Source: Desulfobacterales bacterium
GTDB taxonomy: Bacteria; Desulfobacterota; Desulfobacteria; Desulfobacterales; JAFDCJ01
Assembly (NCBI GenBank): GCA_020345785.1
Contig: CP070771.1
Span: 3,351,709 to 3,388,200, forward strand
Length of the DNA: 36,492 nt
Direction of reading: 5' to 3'
The translations under genes and the position numbers were made by a program. This document shows, one piece after another, positions 23,230-31,040 of this stretch. Within the stretch, counting starts at the first letter, position 1; each line of letters starts with the position of its first letter. A model generated the notes under the pieces. That model was given only the letters and a program-made list of their open reading frames with translations. It was not told where the DNA came from and made no database searches.

Positions 23230-24318
23230 CTAACCTTTCATTACCGCATTCATATACTCTTTAGCTTTGCCCCGTCTTTCACCGTGGCTTCCGCTGCGCA
23301 GCCCTTTCATACTCTGAAACTGCTGCTCACGCTGATTCAAAAAAGACTGCTCATCCAGGTAGCCCAGGCTGTGCGCGATGGCGAGCCCGGCGATGCGGCC
23401 TTCGATGATGGCGGTACTGGCTTCCTCGATCCCGGATACATCCCCGGCGACGTAAATACCCTTGATAGATGTTTCCTGGTTCAGATCATGCGCCGGCACC
23501 CGGCCGCCCAATGCCGGCACAAATGCCATCTTGCAGTTTGCCATGCGCAGCAGCTGGTTCATGGGGTTGAGGCCTACGGCGATGCAAACCGTGTCGACCT
23601 CAAAGCGTTTTTCAGTGCCGGCGATTGGTTTCCAACTCTCGTCGACCTGGATGATAGTGGCGCCTTCGACGCGATCGCTGCCGTGGGCCTCTTTGATGGT
23701 GTGGGACATGAAAAACGGCACTCCGGCCCGGGCGATTTTGGCGGCATGTACGGCATAGCCGCCGATTTTGGGCGCTGCATCGATAATCGCAGCCACTTGG
23801 CACCCGGCCTGCATCATCTGGTAGGCGACAATGACCCCGACGTTGCCGGAGCCCACCATCAGGATGCGATTGCCGGGCCGTATGCCGTGGATGTTGGCCA
23901 TGGTTTGGGCGGCCCCGGCGCCGATGACGCCGGGTAGCGTCCACCCCGCAAAAGGAATCATATTTTCGGCAGCTCCGGTGGCCACCAGGGTTCTTTCGGC
24001 CTTGACCTGTTCGATCCGATCCTGAATCTGAACATTCAGCACGCCGTTTTCGTAGATTCCCATCACAACCGAGTTCAAAACGACGTTGACGGCGAGTTCG
24101 CCGGCGGCATCGAGGAAGCTGCGGCCGATGTTGAATCCGCGCTCCATGGCCCGGTGTTCGCGGGAGCCGAAAAATTTGTGGATCTGTTTGAACAACTGGC
24201 CGCCGGGCCGGTCGTTTTCGTCATAAACCACGACCTCGACACCGTTGCGGGCCGCTTCGATGGCGCCCGCCAAGCCTGCCGGTCCGGCTCCGACACACAC
24301 CATTTCATATCTGCGCAT
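23230..24318 (-). CDS. FAD/NAD(P)-fold oxidoreductase, HcnB/SoxA-middle-like, lacking the BFD domain
   Basis: The protein has 362 residues with two dinucleotide folds: VGAGPAGLAGAIEA starting near residue 9 and VGSGNVGVIVAYQM near 155. DRPGGQLFKQ follows the first, and GIYVAGDVSGIEEASTAIIEGR is the FAD-closing segment. HcnB, octopine/nopaline oxidase A and sarcosine oxidase alpha share this layout, but they continue with a BFD-like [2Fe-2S] domain. This protein ends in a short polar tail instead, and a BFD domain with the matching C-terminal signature is encoded separately at 15243-15923. Predicted to shuttle electrons between the DAO-type catalytic flavin, the [2Fe-2S] subunit and the ferredoxin. 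RBS GAGG. Confidence 0.87.
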   Translation of the reverse strand: MRRYEMVCVGAGPAGLAGAIEAARNGVEVVVYDENDRPGGQLFKQIHKFFGSREHRAMERGFNIGRSFLDAAGELAVNVVLNSVVMGIYENGVLNVQIQDRIEQVKAERTLVATGAAENMIPFAGWTLPGVIGAGAAQTMANIHGIRPGNRILMVGSGNVGVIVAYQMMQAGCQVAAIIDAAPKIGGYAVHAAKIARAGVPFFMSHTIKEAHGSDRVEGATIIQVDESWKPIAGTEKRFEVDTVCIAVGLNPMNQLLRMANCKMAFVPALGGRVPAHDLNQETSIKGIYVAGDVSGIEEASTAIIEGRIAGLAIAHSLGYLDEQSFLNQREQQFQSMKGLRSGSHGERRGKAKEYMNAVMKG

Positions 24319-24527
24319 GAAATCAGACCTCGCAAAATCTTTTTTTTAAATTTTCTGCAATCCCTAAAATGCTTTGGTGTTAAACGAATATTTTACGTCT
24401 GAACGGTCTGGGTTAGCGGATTCAAGGTTCAGCGTTCAGGGTTAATCGCTCCGCGATTTATTTCTATACAATTGATTTCATCTGGTTTAAAAAATGAAAC
24501 AATAAACCTTTGAACCCGGCCTTTTGA

Positions 24528-24827
24528 TTATCCCTTACCCTTTTGGGTTTCAACCACCATGCCTTCCTTAAGCGGTTCCACGCAGGTGCGGATATTCGGC
24601 ATTCCATTGACCACCATGATGCAATCCGTACAGCGTCCGATGGCGCAGAACATCCCGCGCGGCTCATTGCGGCGGGAAGTGTACCGATGAATCATGACCC
24701 CGCTGGCGCGCAGCGAAATGGCAATGGGTTCGCCTTCAAAGCCTTCAACGGTTTTGCCGTCGAAGGTGAACTTTACTTTGCGTCCTTTTTCAAACGTTCC
24801 CAGTATTGGATGTTCTTCGATGCGCAT
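24528..24827 (-). CDS. [2Fe-2S] ferredoxin-fold subunit (HcnA / SoxA N-terminal-like)
   Basis: The protein has 99 residues from ATG 24827 behind GAGG; a longer open frame to 25109 overlaps the FMN gene and is discarded. Cluster ligands are Cys-x4-Cys-x2-Cys-x12-Cys in FCAIGRCTDCIMVVNG and then RTC. FEGEPIAISLRASGV and HRYTSRRNEPRGMF are typical of the small subunit of hydrogen cyanide synthase, D-nopaline/octopine oxidase and the N-terminus of sarcosine oxidase alpha. It forms the electron-transfer head of the amine dehydrogenase with the downstream FAD and ferredoxin genes. The 209-base gap before the FAD gene has only repeat-like sequence (GTTCAGCGTTCAGGGTT). Confidence 0.9.
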   Translation of the reverse strand: MRIEEHPILGTFEKGRKVKFTFDGKTVEGFEGEPIAISLRASGVMIHRYTSRRNEPRGMFCAIGRCTDCIMVVNGMPNIRTCVEPLKEGMVVETQKGKG

Positions 24828-24850
24828 TTTGGTTGCCTCTATACCTTCAA

Positions 24851-26161
24851 TTAGAAAAATCCGAATTGCTCGGTGAATGTATAGTTGGTTCCGACCAGGG
24901 GTATGCCGGTCATGGCGCAGGCCTCCAACGTCAGCGACCGCAGATCCTCGCGTTCCATGTTGGCCAGTGCCGTTTTGCCGGCGGCTTTGGCCAGCAGGGT
25001 GGCTTCGTTGGTCATGCCCTGAATGTAGTTGGCTATCCGCTGGGCGGCGGCGTCTATATCCAACCTTTTGCGAAGTTCCGGATTCTGGGTGCCGATGCCG
25101 AAAGCGCACTTGCCTTCATGACAGCGCAGACAGACAACGCAGCCCATGGCGACCATGGCGCCGGTTCCGATGGCGACCGCGTCCGCCCCCAAGGCCAACG
25201 CCTTGGCCACGTCCGAGCCGTCTTTGATTCCGCCGGAGACAATCAGGCTGACCTCGTCGCGCACCTTCATCTCTTCCAGTGCCCGAACAGCTTGCACGAC
25301 GGCGGGCAGGGTGGGAATCCCGAGGTGGGTGGAAGCCATCACCGGTGCTGCGCCTGTGCCCCCTTCGGAGCCGTCGACGACGATACCGTCCGCGCCTGTT
25401 TTGGCCGCGATTTTAACGTCTTCGCGCACCCGCCCGGCCGCAATTTTGATGAAGATGGGAATCTGCCAGTCGGTTACGTCGCGCAATTCCTGAATTTTCA
25501 GCACCATGTCGTCGGCGCCGAAAATGTCGCCGTGCCGCGGGTGGCTGTGCAGATCGATGCCTTCGGGAAGCTGCCGAAACGCCGCGATCTCTTTGGTGAT
25601 TTTGCTGGCCATCAGATGGCCGGACAACCCCGGTTTGGCGCCGATTCCGCAAATAATCTCAAGAGCATCGGCCGCTTCGATGTTGCGCAGGGAAAACCCC
25701 ATGCGGCTGGGCGTAATTTGAACCACCTGTTTGTAAGAATTCTGCCTTTCCTCCGGCAGCAGCCCACCCTCGCCGTTGTTGATCGAGGTGCCGACGATTT
25801 GGGTGGACTTTGCCAATGCGATCTTGGCCTCTTTGCTCAGCGCACCATAAGACATGCCTGAGATCATGATGGGAGTCTCGATCACCAGCGGCTTTTTTGC
25901 AAAGCGAGTCCCCAAAACCGTCTGAGTGCGGCAGTCCTCGCGATACGTATCGATGGAAAGCCTGGAAAGCTGAGAAGGCAAGATCAACAGATCGTCGAAG
26001 TTGGGATACTTTTTAGTGGAGCCGCAGCCGCGAATCCGGTGTTTGCCGGTTTCAGCTTTGTATTTGATTTCAGAGAGGACCTCGGGATTCCAGACACCCC
26101 GTTGCACATCTTTGGCCTTGGGTATTTTTTTTTCTTGTTTTTCCTTCTCTTCTTTAGCCAT
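24851..26161 (-). CDS. Glutamate-synthase-like FMN/[3Fe-4S] catalytic subunit (GlxD/MgsC-like)
   Basis: The protein has 436 residues. It is the FMN-binding barrel of glutamate synthase as a free subunit: ISGMSYGALSKEAKIALAK at 100-118, NNGEGGLLPEE at 128-138, DGIVVDGSEGGTGAAP at 258-273, and GADAVAIGTGAMVAMGC at 325-341. The [3Fe-4S] ligands are Cys341-x5-Cys347-x4-Cys352, with an extra Cys344. In N-methylglutamate synthase (MgsABC) the equivalent subunit reductively joins an amine to 2-oxoglutarate. The start is very Lys/Glu-rich. ATG overlaps the stop of the preceding gene (TAATG). Ordinary ammonia-assimilating glutamate synthase is the alternative, but the split form and GS-like neighbour favour amine metabolism. 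Confidence 0.92.
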   Translation of the reverse strand: MAKEEKEKQEKKIPKAKDVQRGVWNPEVLSEIKYKAETGKHRIRGCGSTKKYPNFDDLLILPSQLSRLSIDTYREDCRTQTVLGTRFAKKPLVIETPIMISGMSYGALSKEAKIALAKSTQIVGTSINNGEGGLLPEERQNSYKQVVQITPSRMGFSLRNIEAADALEIICGIGAKPGLSGHLMASKITKEIAAFRQLPEGIDLHSHPRHGDIFGADDMVLKIQELRDVTDWQIPIFIKIAAGRVREDVKIAAKTGADGIVVDGSEGGTGAAPVMASTHLGIPTLPAVVQAVRALEEMKVRDEVSLIVSGGIKDGSDVAKALALGADAVAIGTGAMVAMGCVVCLRCHEGKCAFGIGTQNPELRKRLDIDAAAQRIANYIQGMTNEATLLAKAAGKTALANMEREDLRSLTLEACAMTGIPLVGTNYTFTEQFGFF

Positions 26162-26862
26162 TATTCCTGAGCCCTTCTTTTGTGGGTTGGTTTAAACATG
26201 ACATACTCGTGCCTTCCGTACACCCTGGGCACGATGCTGCGGAAGTTATCAACGCTCTGTTCAATGCCGTATTTTTGAAAGAGTGCTGCGACTTCAATTT
26301 TTTCCTTTTCCGGAATGGGAATCAGTTTGACGTTGCCGCCCAACTTGTTTTCGATTTCGGGATCGAGCACATGAATGATGCCGTCATACATGGACTCGCC
26401 GATTCCCATGCCGACCCTACCCAGGATAATGATCCGGCCACCGAGCGTCATTTTTCCGCTCCACATACCGACATTGCCGCAGACGATCAAATTACCGCCT
26501 TTCATCCCCCAGCCGGTGCGGCTACCGCTATGACCTTTGATCACGATAGTGCCGCCAACCATAGATGGGGCACAATTGCTGCCGCTGTTCATCTCGACGA
26601 TAATTTCGCCGGAACTCATATTGTCGCCCGTATACAGGCCGGTATTGCCTTTGATGATGGTTGTCGGACCTTGCAGGAAGCCGCCGGTATAAAAGCCGGT
26701 GCTGCCCATCACCGTGACCGTGCCTTTGCCTTTGAGAGCCGTGGCAAAATTATGGACCGAATGCGGGTGCTCAACGATGATCTCATCATCCTGCTGGATC
26801 ATTTCCCTGAGCTTGCGATTCACTTCCTGGGTGCTCATGCCAGCGATATCTAAACGGACCAT
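26161..26862 (-). CDS. Glutamate-synthase GXGXG-domain subunit (GlxC/MgsB-like)
   Basis: The protein has 233 residues forming a right-handed beta helix of repeated G-x-x-G-x-x-x-x-G-G turns: GSTGFYTGGFLQG, GNTGLYTGDNMSSG, GHSGSRTGWGMKGG, GNVGMWSGKMTLGG. This is the C-terminal structural domain of the glutamate synthase large subunit encoded alone. It scaffolds the amidotransferase-like and FMN subunits. It overlaps the upstream gene by 13 bases and the downstream gene by one, so the three subunits are translated together. Confidence 0.93.
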   Translation of the reverse strand: MVRLDIAGMSTQEVNRKLREMIQQDDEIIVEHPHSVHNFATALKGKGTVTVMGSTGFYTGGFLQGPTTIIKGNTGLYTGDNMSSGEIIVEMNSGSNCAPSMVGGTIVIKGHSGSRTGWGMKGGNLIVCGNVGMWSGKMTLGGRIIILGRVGMGIGESMYDGIIHVLDPEIENKLGGNVKLIPIPEKEKIEVAALFQKYGIEQSVDNFRSIVPRVYGRHEYVMFKPTHKRRAQE

Positions 26863-27749
26863 ACCTTCACGCCTCCTGGTTCCATCTCGGACGCGTAGAC
26901 GTCGGAGATAATTGGGGTTAACGAAATTTGCTCCGATCCGAAAAGCACCATGCCTTCCCCTTGCTCGTAGATCACAACCGGTTTGAATGCCAGCCGATCC
27001 CGGAAGGCCCCGATCTGTTTGTCGGTGGCTACCAGGATGGTAAATATGCCGTCAAATGTATCCAGGGCGTCATGCAAGGCGCCTTCCAAATCCTGTCCTT
27101 TTTCCTTCATCTGGTAGGCAATGTAGTGCGCCGCCATCTCCGTGTCGTTGGCTGTCTTGAACCGAATACCCAGATTTTCCATTTTTCTTCTCATATTGAA
27201 GTAATTGGTGAATTGACCGTTGTGCACCAGAGAGAGTTCCGGGTAAAGGTAGGACACAAAGGGATGGGCGAAGTTGATGTTTTCGACACTTTCGGTAGCC
27301 AGCCGCACGTGGCCGATGCCATGGGTGCATTGGCCGACCTTGATCTCATGGACCTTGGCCAGGTCTTCGGCCGATCCCTGGTCCTTGTAGACTTTGAGGT
27401 GTCTTCCGAGCGAATGGACACAGAGGTTCGGATGGGAGTCGATGTCCCAGTGCAGCCGGGACACTTGCTCCGGGTCCATGTCAATCGACCCTTCAAAAAA
27501 TGTGAATATGCCACCTCCTTTGTAAATTTTGGAATTGGTGATCTGACCGTAGTTGCCGATAACCTCGCGCAGATCAGTTTCAAAACGCGGATCGGTCAAC
27601 GTGACGCGCGCCTGGACATCGTCGCGCTGCTCATAGATGGCAACACCGGTGGCATCCTTGCCACGGTGAACCAGCTCTCTGAGCATGTTGACCAGATCCC
27701 CTCCCAGATCTTCACGTTTTTGGGCAATTAGACCCGCTATACCACACAC
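26850..27749 (-). CDS. Class II glutamine-amidotransferase-like subunit (GlxB/MgsA-like)
   Basis: The protein has 299 residues, with start GTG 27749 (GTG TGT GGT) chosen because it places Cys2 after the initiator and has GGGAGG seven bases upstream. MCGIAGLIA gives the N-terminal nucleophile Cys of Ntn amidotransferases. HRGKDATGVAIYE, GHVRLATESVENINFAHPF and LVHNGQFTNYFNMRR are the other GATase2 landmarks. It removes the amine from a gamma-glutamyl amide (glutamine or, in the N-methylglutamate pathway, gamma-glutamylmethylamide) and passes it to the FMN subunit. It is followed by overlapping GXGXG and FMN subunit genes; the GS-like gene is 109 bases upstream across an inverted repeat. Confidence 0.93.
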   Translation of the reverse strand: MCGIAGLIAQKREDLGGDLVNMLRELVHRGKDATGVAIYEQRDDVQARVTLTDPRFETDLREVIGNYGQITNSKIYKGGGIFTFFEGSIDMDPEQVSRLHWDIDSHPNLCVHSLGRHLKVYKDQGSAEDLAKVHEIKVGQCTHGIGHVRLATESVENINFAHPFVSYLYPELSLVHNGQFTNYFNMRRKMENLGIRFKTANDTEMAAHYIAYQMKEKGQDLEGALHDALDTFDGIFTILVATDKQIGAFRDRLAFKPVVIYEQGEGMVLFGSEQISLTPIISDVYASEMEPGGVKVWSV

Positions 27750-27784
27750 GGTGCACCTCCCATGTTATTTGGTTGATTTCAGCA

Positions 27785-27848
27785 TTCGTTGATTGGTTGA
27801 TTAAGTTTGAAGGATTCAACTCAATAAACGAATCAACTAATCAACGAA
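27785..27848. repeat. Inverted repeat of the TTGATTGGTTGATTA family, copy 2
   Basis: Arms 27785-27808 (TTCGTTGATTGGTTGATTA) and 27823-27848 (AATCAACTAATCAACGAA) form a near-perfect hairpin between the GS-like gene and the amidotransferase-like gene. It is the same family as 16022-16104. It may tune expression of the ligase relative to the genes after it. Confidence 0.7.
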
Positions 27849-27858
27849 CCCAGTCCCC

Positions 27859-29196
27859 TTACAGCTGATAGGAGTAGGTGTTAAACTCCCAATCCGAGAC
27901 ATGCCTGCGCCATCCGGTCAGTTCATGTTGCTTGAGCGCCACAAAGGCTTTGATCAGTTCCGGTCCCAGCGCGTCACAGATAACTTTGTCCTGCTGGAGA
28001 TCATCGAGGGCCTCGAACAGGAAAAAAGGCATCTGTTCGTAGGTGCCGGGCTCCACGTGGTAAATATCACCGACGGCATAATCGCCGGGATCAATTTTAT
28101 TTTCAATGCCGTCCAAGCCTGCCGCGAACGCGGCCGCGAACACCAGATATGGATTGGCGGACGCGCAGGGTGCGCGGTTCTCCACCCGGGTGGCCGGCCC
28201 ACGTTCTCCCGGCACCCGGCAATAGACGGTTCGGTTGTCCAGACCCCAGGCAAGAAAATAGGGTGCAAAAGAATCCGGAATGTAGCGCTTGTATGAATTT
28301 ATGGTCGGCGCCAGAAGGGCGGACATGCCTCTGGCATGGGCCATCTGGCCGCCGATGAAATGGCGCATCAGCTCGGATATTTGATGCTCCCCGTCGGGAT
28401 CGTAAAACAGATTTTGACGGGTTGCCGGATCACTCAGCGAGAGATGGATGTGGTAGCCGCTGCCACCACCCTCGGTGGTGGGTCGGCCCATAAACGTCAG
28501 ATGTAAATTGTTTTGGGCCGCAACTTCCTTGCAGACGTATTTGAAGGTGAAGGTCTGATCGGCCATTTGTAGAGCGGGGGCGTATTTCCAGTTGACCTCA
28601 AATTGACTGGGGAAAAACTCATGGTTGAGATAAATGATTTCAAGACCCAGCTTTAACAGGATCTTTTGGAGCGAGCGTGCCAATCCAAGGCTGTCGAGGC
28701 TGGGATTGCATTGATAGACGCAAGATAAGTTGGGATTGTAAAGTGCGCCGGGGCCGCTTTCTGACTTTTGATACAGAAAGAACTCCAGTTCAGAGGCGCA
28801 GACCGCGCGCAGATTCTTTTTCTCATAACGTTTGAGAACTTTTTGCAGGGCATAGCGAGGATCTACCGGGATGGGTTTGCCTTCGCGGAACGCATTGCCG
28901 ATGAAGCGGGCCGTGCCGTCCAGATAGGGCAATACGGTGAAGGTGTCCAAATCCGGCATGATGGTCATGTCTTTCCACTCAATCTCATAGCCGCAGCCGG
29001 TCTCCGGCGCCACATCGTTGTTGAGATCGATGGCGTAAATCGCCTGTGCAAAATTGAGGCCTTCCTCAACCAGGGCTTCCAGCCGCTGGATCGGCACCAG
29101 CTTGTTGCGACAGATGCCGTATAAATCCGGAAATTCGATTCTGACGGTATCGATTTTGTTGGCTTTGACGATTTCCTGAATCTGCTTTAGTTCCAT
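27859..29196 (-). CDS. Glutamine-synthetase-like gamma-glutamyl-amine ligase (GMAS-like)
   Basis: The protein has 445 residues. GS catalytic signatures are in order: ASELEFFLY near 134, NHEFFPSQFEVNW near 192, GSGYHIHLSL near 246, NSYKRYIPDSFAP near 296, VYCRVPGERGPATRVENRAP near 322. The sequence belongs to the GS-like ligases (GMAS, GlnA3/GlnA4, PuuA type), not to GlnA itself: it is shorter than GlnA (about 470) and lacks the adenylylation loop Tyr region. Expected reaction: glutamate plus a primary amine plus ATP to a gamma-glutamyl amide. A GGGAGGAAG ribosome site precedes ATG 29196. It is the first gene of the amine/BMC run, behind a candidate promoter and palindromic operator. The amine cannot be read from sequence. 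Confidence 0.88.
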   Translation of the reverse strand: MELKQIQEIVKANKIDTVRIEFPDLYGICRNKLVPIQRLEALVEEGLNFAQAIYAIDLNNDVAPETGCGYEIEWKDMTIMPDLDTFTVLPYLDGTARFIGNAFREGKPIPVDPRYALQKVLKRYEKKNLRAVCASELEFFLYQKSESGPGALYNPNLSCVYQCNPSLDSLGLARSLQKILLKLGLEIIYLNHEFFPSQFEVNWKYAPALQMADQTFTFKYVCKEVAAQNNLHLTFMGRPTTEGGGSGYHIHLSLSDPATRQNLFYDPDGEHQISELMRHFIGGQMAHARGMSALLAPTINSYKRYIPDSFAPYFLAWGLDNRTVYCRVPGERGPATRVENRAPCASANPYLVFAAAFAAGLDGIENKIDPGDYAVGDIYHVEPGTYEQMPFFLFEALDDLQQDKVICDALGPELIKAFVALKQHELTGWRRHVSDWEFNTYSYQL

Positions 29197-29220
29197 GGCA
29201 TGCTTCCTCCCTGTGCGGTC

Positions 29221-29248
29221 CGATTGTGTAATAATAATTACATAATCG
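29221..29248. promoter_or_regulatory. 28-base palindromic operator candidate (RpiR/HexR-like)
   Basis: Arms CGATTGTGTAAT and ATTACATAATCG flank AATA and are reverse complements with a single mismatch. The inner TGTAAT-N4-ATTACA closely resembles the known HexR (RpiR family) site TGTAATTAAATTACA. It begins 25 bases upstream of the GS-like start codon, just after the predicted transcription start, where a bound repressor would block transcription. The RpiR gene at 11690-12625 is the candidate ligand-sensing regulator. Confidence 0.6.
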
Positions 29249-29258
29249 ACCTAAAATT

Positions 29259-29287
29259 GAAATAAAATAATCTATCAAGCTTGTCAA
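29259..29287 (-). promoter_or_regulatory. Candidate sigma70 promoter for the amine/BMC genes
   Basis: On the minus strand there is a perfect -35 TTGACA (29287-29282), 17 bases, and a weak -10 TATTTC (29264-29259). It lies directly upstream of the palindrome. The placement supports repression or activation by a factor bound there. The poor -10 makes this tentative. Confidence 0.4.
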
Positions 29288-29492
29288 TCAAAAAATTAAT
29301 CCTTCTCTGAAAAAAAATATAATATCGTACAATTTAATTTTTATATAATAATTTTAAAATGATATTTAGATTTCAATTTTCTAATTTTTTCATCATTATC
29401 TTATAAAATTAGAAATTTTTCTTTCAGTTATAATGAAATCTAAAAACATCCAGTATCCAGAATCCAGTATCCAGGATCAATTAAAAGTGCCA

Positions 29493-29512
29493 GCGGTTTT
29501 CATGGGAACCGC
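29493..29512 (-). terminator. Possible weak terminator after livF
   Basis: A six-base-pair stem (GCGGTT with AACCGC) and 8-base loop lie about 45 bases after the livF stop. Downstream in the direction of transcription is TGGCACTTTTAATT, a short U-rich run at a distance. It is at best a weak terminator. Confidence 0.3.
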
Positions 29513-29554
29513 CGAACTCCGATGCAATACTCTATTTAATCTAAGGGTTAAGCA

Positions 29555-30259
29555 TCAGGCGCCAAAGTAGGTTTCTTGAATATATGTTTCTTCCATTAAT
29601 TCATCCGGCCGGCCTTTCATCTTTATCCGCCCGGTCTCCATTAGATAGATTTCCTCGGAGAGCGTCAGTGCAAAATTGACATTCTGTTCCGTGATCAGAA
29701 TGGTAATACCTGTGTTTTCTTTCAGTTTTTTCAAAACCCGGGCGATCTCTCTGCAAACCAGCGGCGCCAGGCCAATGGTGGGTTCATCCACCAGCAACAT
29801 CCGCGGATTGGACATCAGAGCCCTGCCAAGCGACAACATTTGCTGCTCGCCGCCGCTGAGCGTCTTGGCTTCCTGATTTTTACGTTTTTGAAGGATGGGG
29901 AAGAGTTCAAACACCATCCGCAAATTTTTTTCGACATCTTTTCTGGCACGGTAGGCGCCGATCAAAAGATTTTCTTTGACGCTCATATAACCAAAAAGAT
30001 TGCGAGCTTCCGGAGCATAGGCAATTCCAAGGCGCACGATGGCGGTCGGGGACAGTCGGCGCAAATCCTTGCCGTCGAACAGAATTTGTCCGTTGCAATC
30101 GGTCAGACCGATAATCGAATCCAGCAAAGTCGATTTGCCGGCGCCATTGGGACCGATGATACCGACCACCGCCCCTTTTCTCACGGAAAACGAGACATCG
30201 TGCAAGGAGCAGGCCTTGCCGTAAAAAGCTTCAAGTTTTTTGACTTCCAGGAAATCCAT
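29555..30259 (-). CDS. livF: Branched-chain-amino-acid-type ABC transporter ATP-binding protein (LivF)
   Basis: The protein has 234 residues with Walker A GPNGAGKST near 36, signature LSGGEQQMLSLGRAL near 134, and Walker B MLLVDEPTIGLAP near 154. The LivF-type end is ITILITEQNVNFALTLSEEIYLMETGRI. It powers uptake through LivHM together with LivG. RBS AGAGG. It is the last gene of the importer unit, 358 bases before the GS-like gene; the same strand and adjacency suggest the importer feeds the amine pathway. Liv-type systems also carry amides, urea and amine compounds, so the substrate remains open. Confidence 0.95.
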   Translation of the reverse strand: MDFLEVKKLEAFYGKACSLHDVSFSVRKGAVVGIIGPNGAGKSTLLDSIIGLTDCNGQILFDGKDLRRLSPTAIVRLGIAYAPEARNLFGYMSVKENLLIGAYRARKDVEKNLRMVFELFPILQKRKNQEAKTLSGGEQQMLSLGRALMSNPRMLLVDEPTIGLAPLVCREIARVLKKLKENTGITILITEQNVNFALTLSEEIYLMETGRIKMKGRPDELMEETYIQETYFGA

Positions 30260-30308
30260 GCTTGCCTCTGCCCTGTCGATTATCTGACCGAAAGCCGGAC
30301 CGTGATGT

Positions 30309-31040
30309 TCAATTGCCCAAATAGGCCTCTTTTACTTTTTTATTGGCAATCACCTGTTCAAAAGAGCCATCAGCGATGAGCTGGCCAAATGAAACTACCA
30401 CGACCCGGTCCACCAGGGGCGCCAGTGATTTCAAATCGTGACTAACGATGATAAAGGTCAGCCCCTCCGATTTTTTCTTTTGGATCAGGTCCGACAATTC
30501 CGCTATTTCCCCGGTCGTAAGACCGGCAAACACCTCATCAAGCAGAAGAAGTTTGGGATTGGTCGCGATGGTTCTGGCCAGTTCGAGCCGCCGCAGATCT
30601 CCCATTGACAGCTCATAGGGATAGGCCTGCAGTTGGCGTTTGCTAAAACCGACGCTTTCGCCGATCTTTCTCTCCTTTTCCAAGTCGGAATTCATATTCA
30701 AAACGCTCAGGATTTCATCCGGCATAATTCCAATCCGGATATTCTTGGTGACCCTCATTTCGCTGAAAGGGCGCGGTATCTGATAGGTACGGGAGATACC
30801 CATTTTGACCCGTTCATGGGTCGGATATCTGGAAATCTCTTTTCCTTTAAAAAAGATATTCCCTTCTTCTTGCTTGAGCTCACCCATAATCAGGTTGAAA
30901 GTTGTGGTTTTGCCCGAGCCATTGGGGCCAATCAATCCCAGCGATTCTCCCTCGTCAACATGGAAGCTTAAATCGTACACGGCAAATATGCCCCCAAATT
31001 TTTTGGTAAGAGAACTCAGTTCAAGCAGTTTGGCGGTCAT
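30309..31040 (-). CDS. livG: Branched-chain-amino-acid-type ABC transporter ATP-binding protein (LivG)
   Basis: The protein has 243 residues from ATG 31040 (MTAKLLELSS), behind GGTGAGG and overlapping the end of livM by 20 bases. An open frame to 31178 would add 46 residues antiparallel to nothing known and is rejected. Walker A is GPNGSGKTT, and Walker B is LLLLDEVFAGL with the catalytic Glu. The signature is ELSMGDLRRLELAR, differing from the usual LSGGQ in the way typical of LivG proteins. The long alpha-helical arm (LSVLNMNSDLEKERKIGESVGF) is also LivG-like. It pairs with LivF. Confidence 0.94.
   Translation of the reverse strand: MTAKLLELSSLTKKFGGIFAVYDLSFHVDEGESLGLIGPNGSGKTTTFNLIMGELKQEEGNIFFKGKEISRYPTHERVKMGISRTYQIPRPFSEMRVTKNIRIGIMPDEILSVLNMNSDLEKERKIGESVGFSKRQLQAYPYELSMGDLRRLELARTIATNPKLLLLDEVFAGLTTGEIAELSDLIQKKKSEGLTFIIVSHDLKSLAPLVDRVVVVSFGQLIADGSFEQVIANKKVKEAYLGN

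Larger units (their letters stand above)
29197..29554. other. AT-rich intergenic control region between livF and the GS-like gene
   Basis: This stretch has no gene. It contains the palindrome and promoter described separately, a long AT-rich tract (29290-29440), CCAGTATCC repeat units at 29449-29478, and a small hairpin at 29493-29512. It is the most likely main control region for the amine/BMC genes. Confidence 0.6.

Noticed and set aside
24851..27749. Ordinary ammonia-assimilating glutamate synthase
   Set aside because: The subunits are split into three overlapping genes, there is no GltD, and they sit with a GS-like ligase and amine-oxidising subunits; still possible but less likely.
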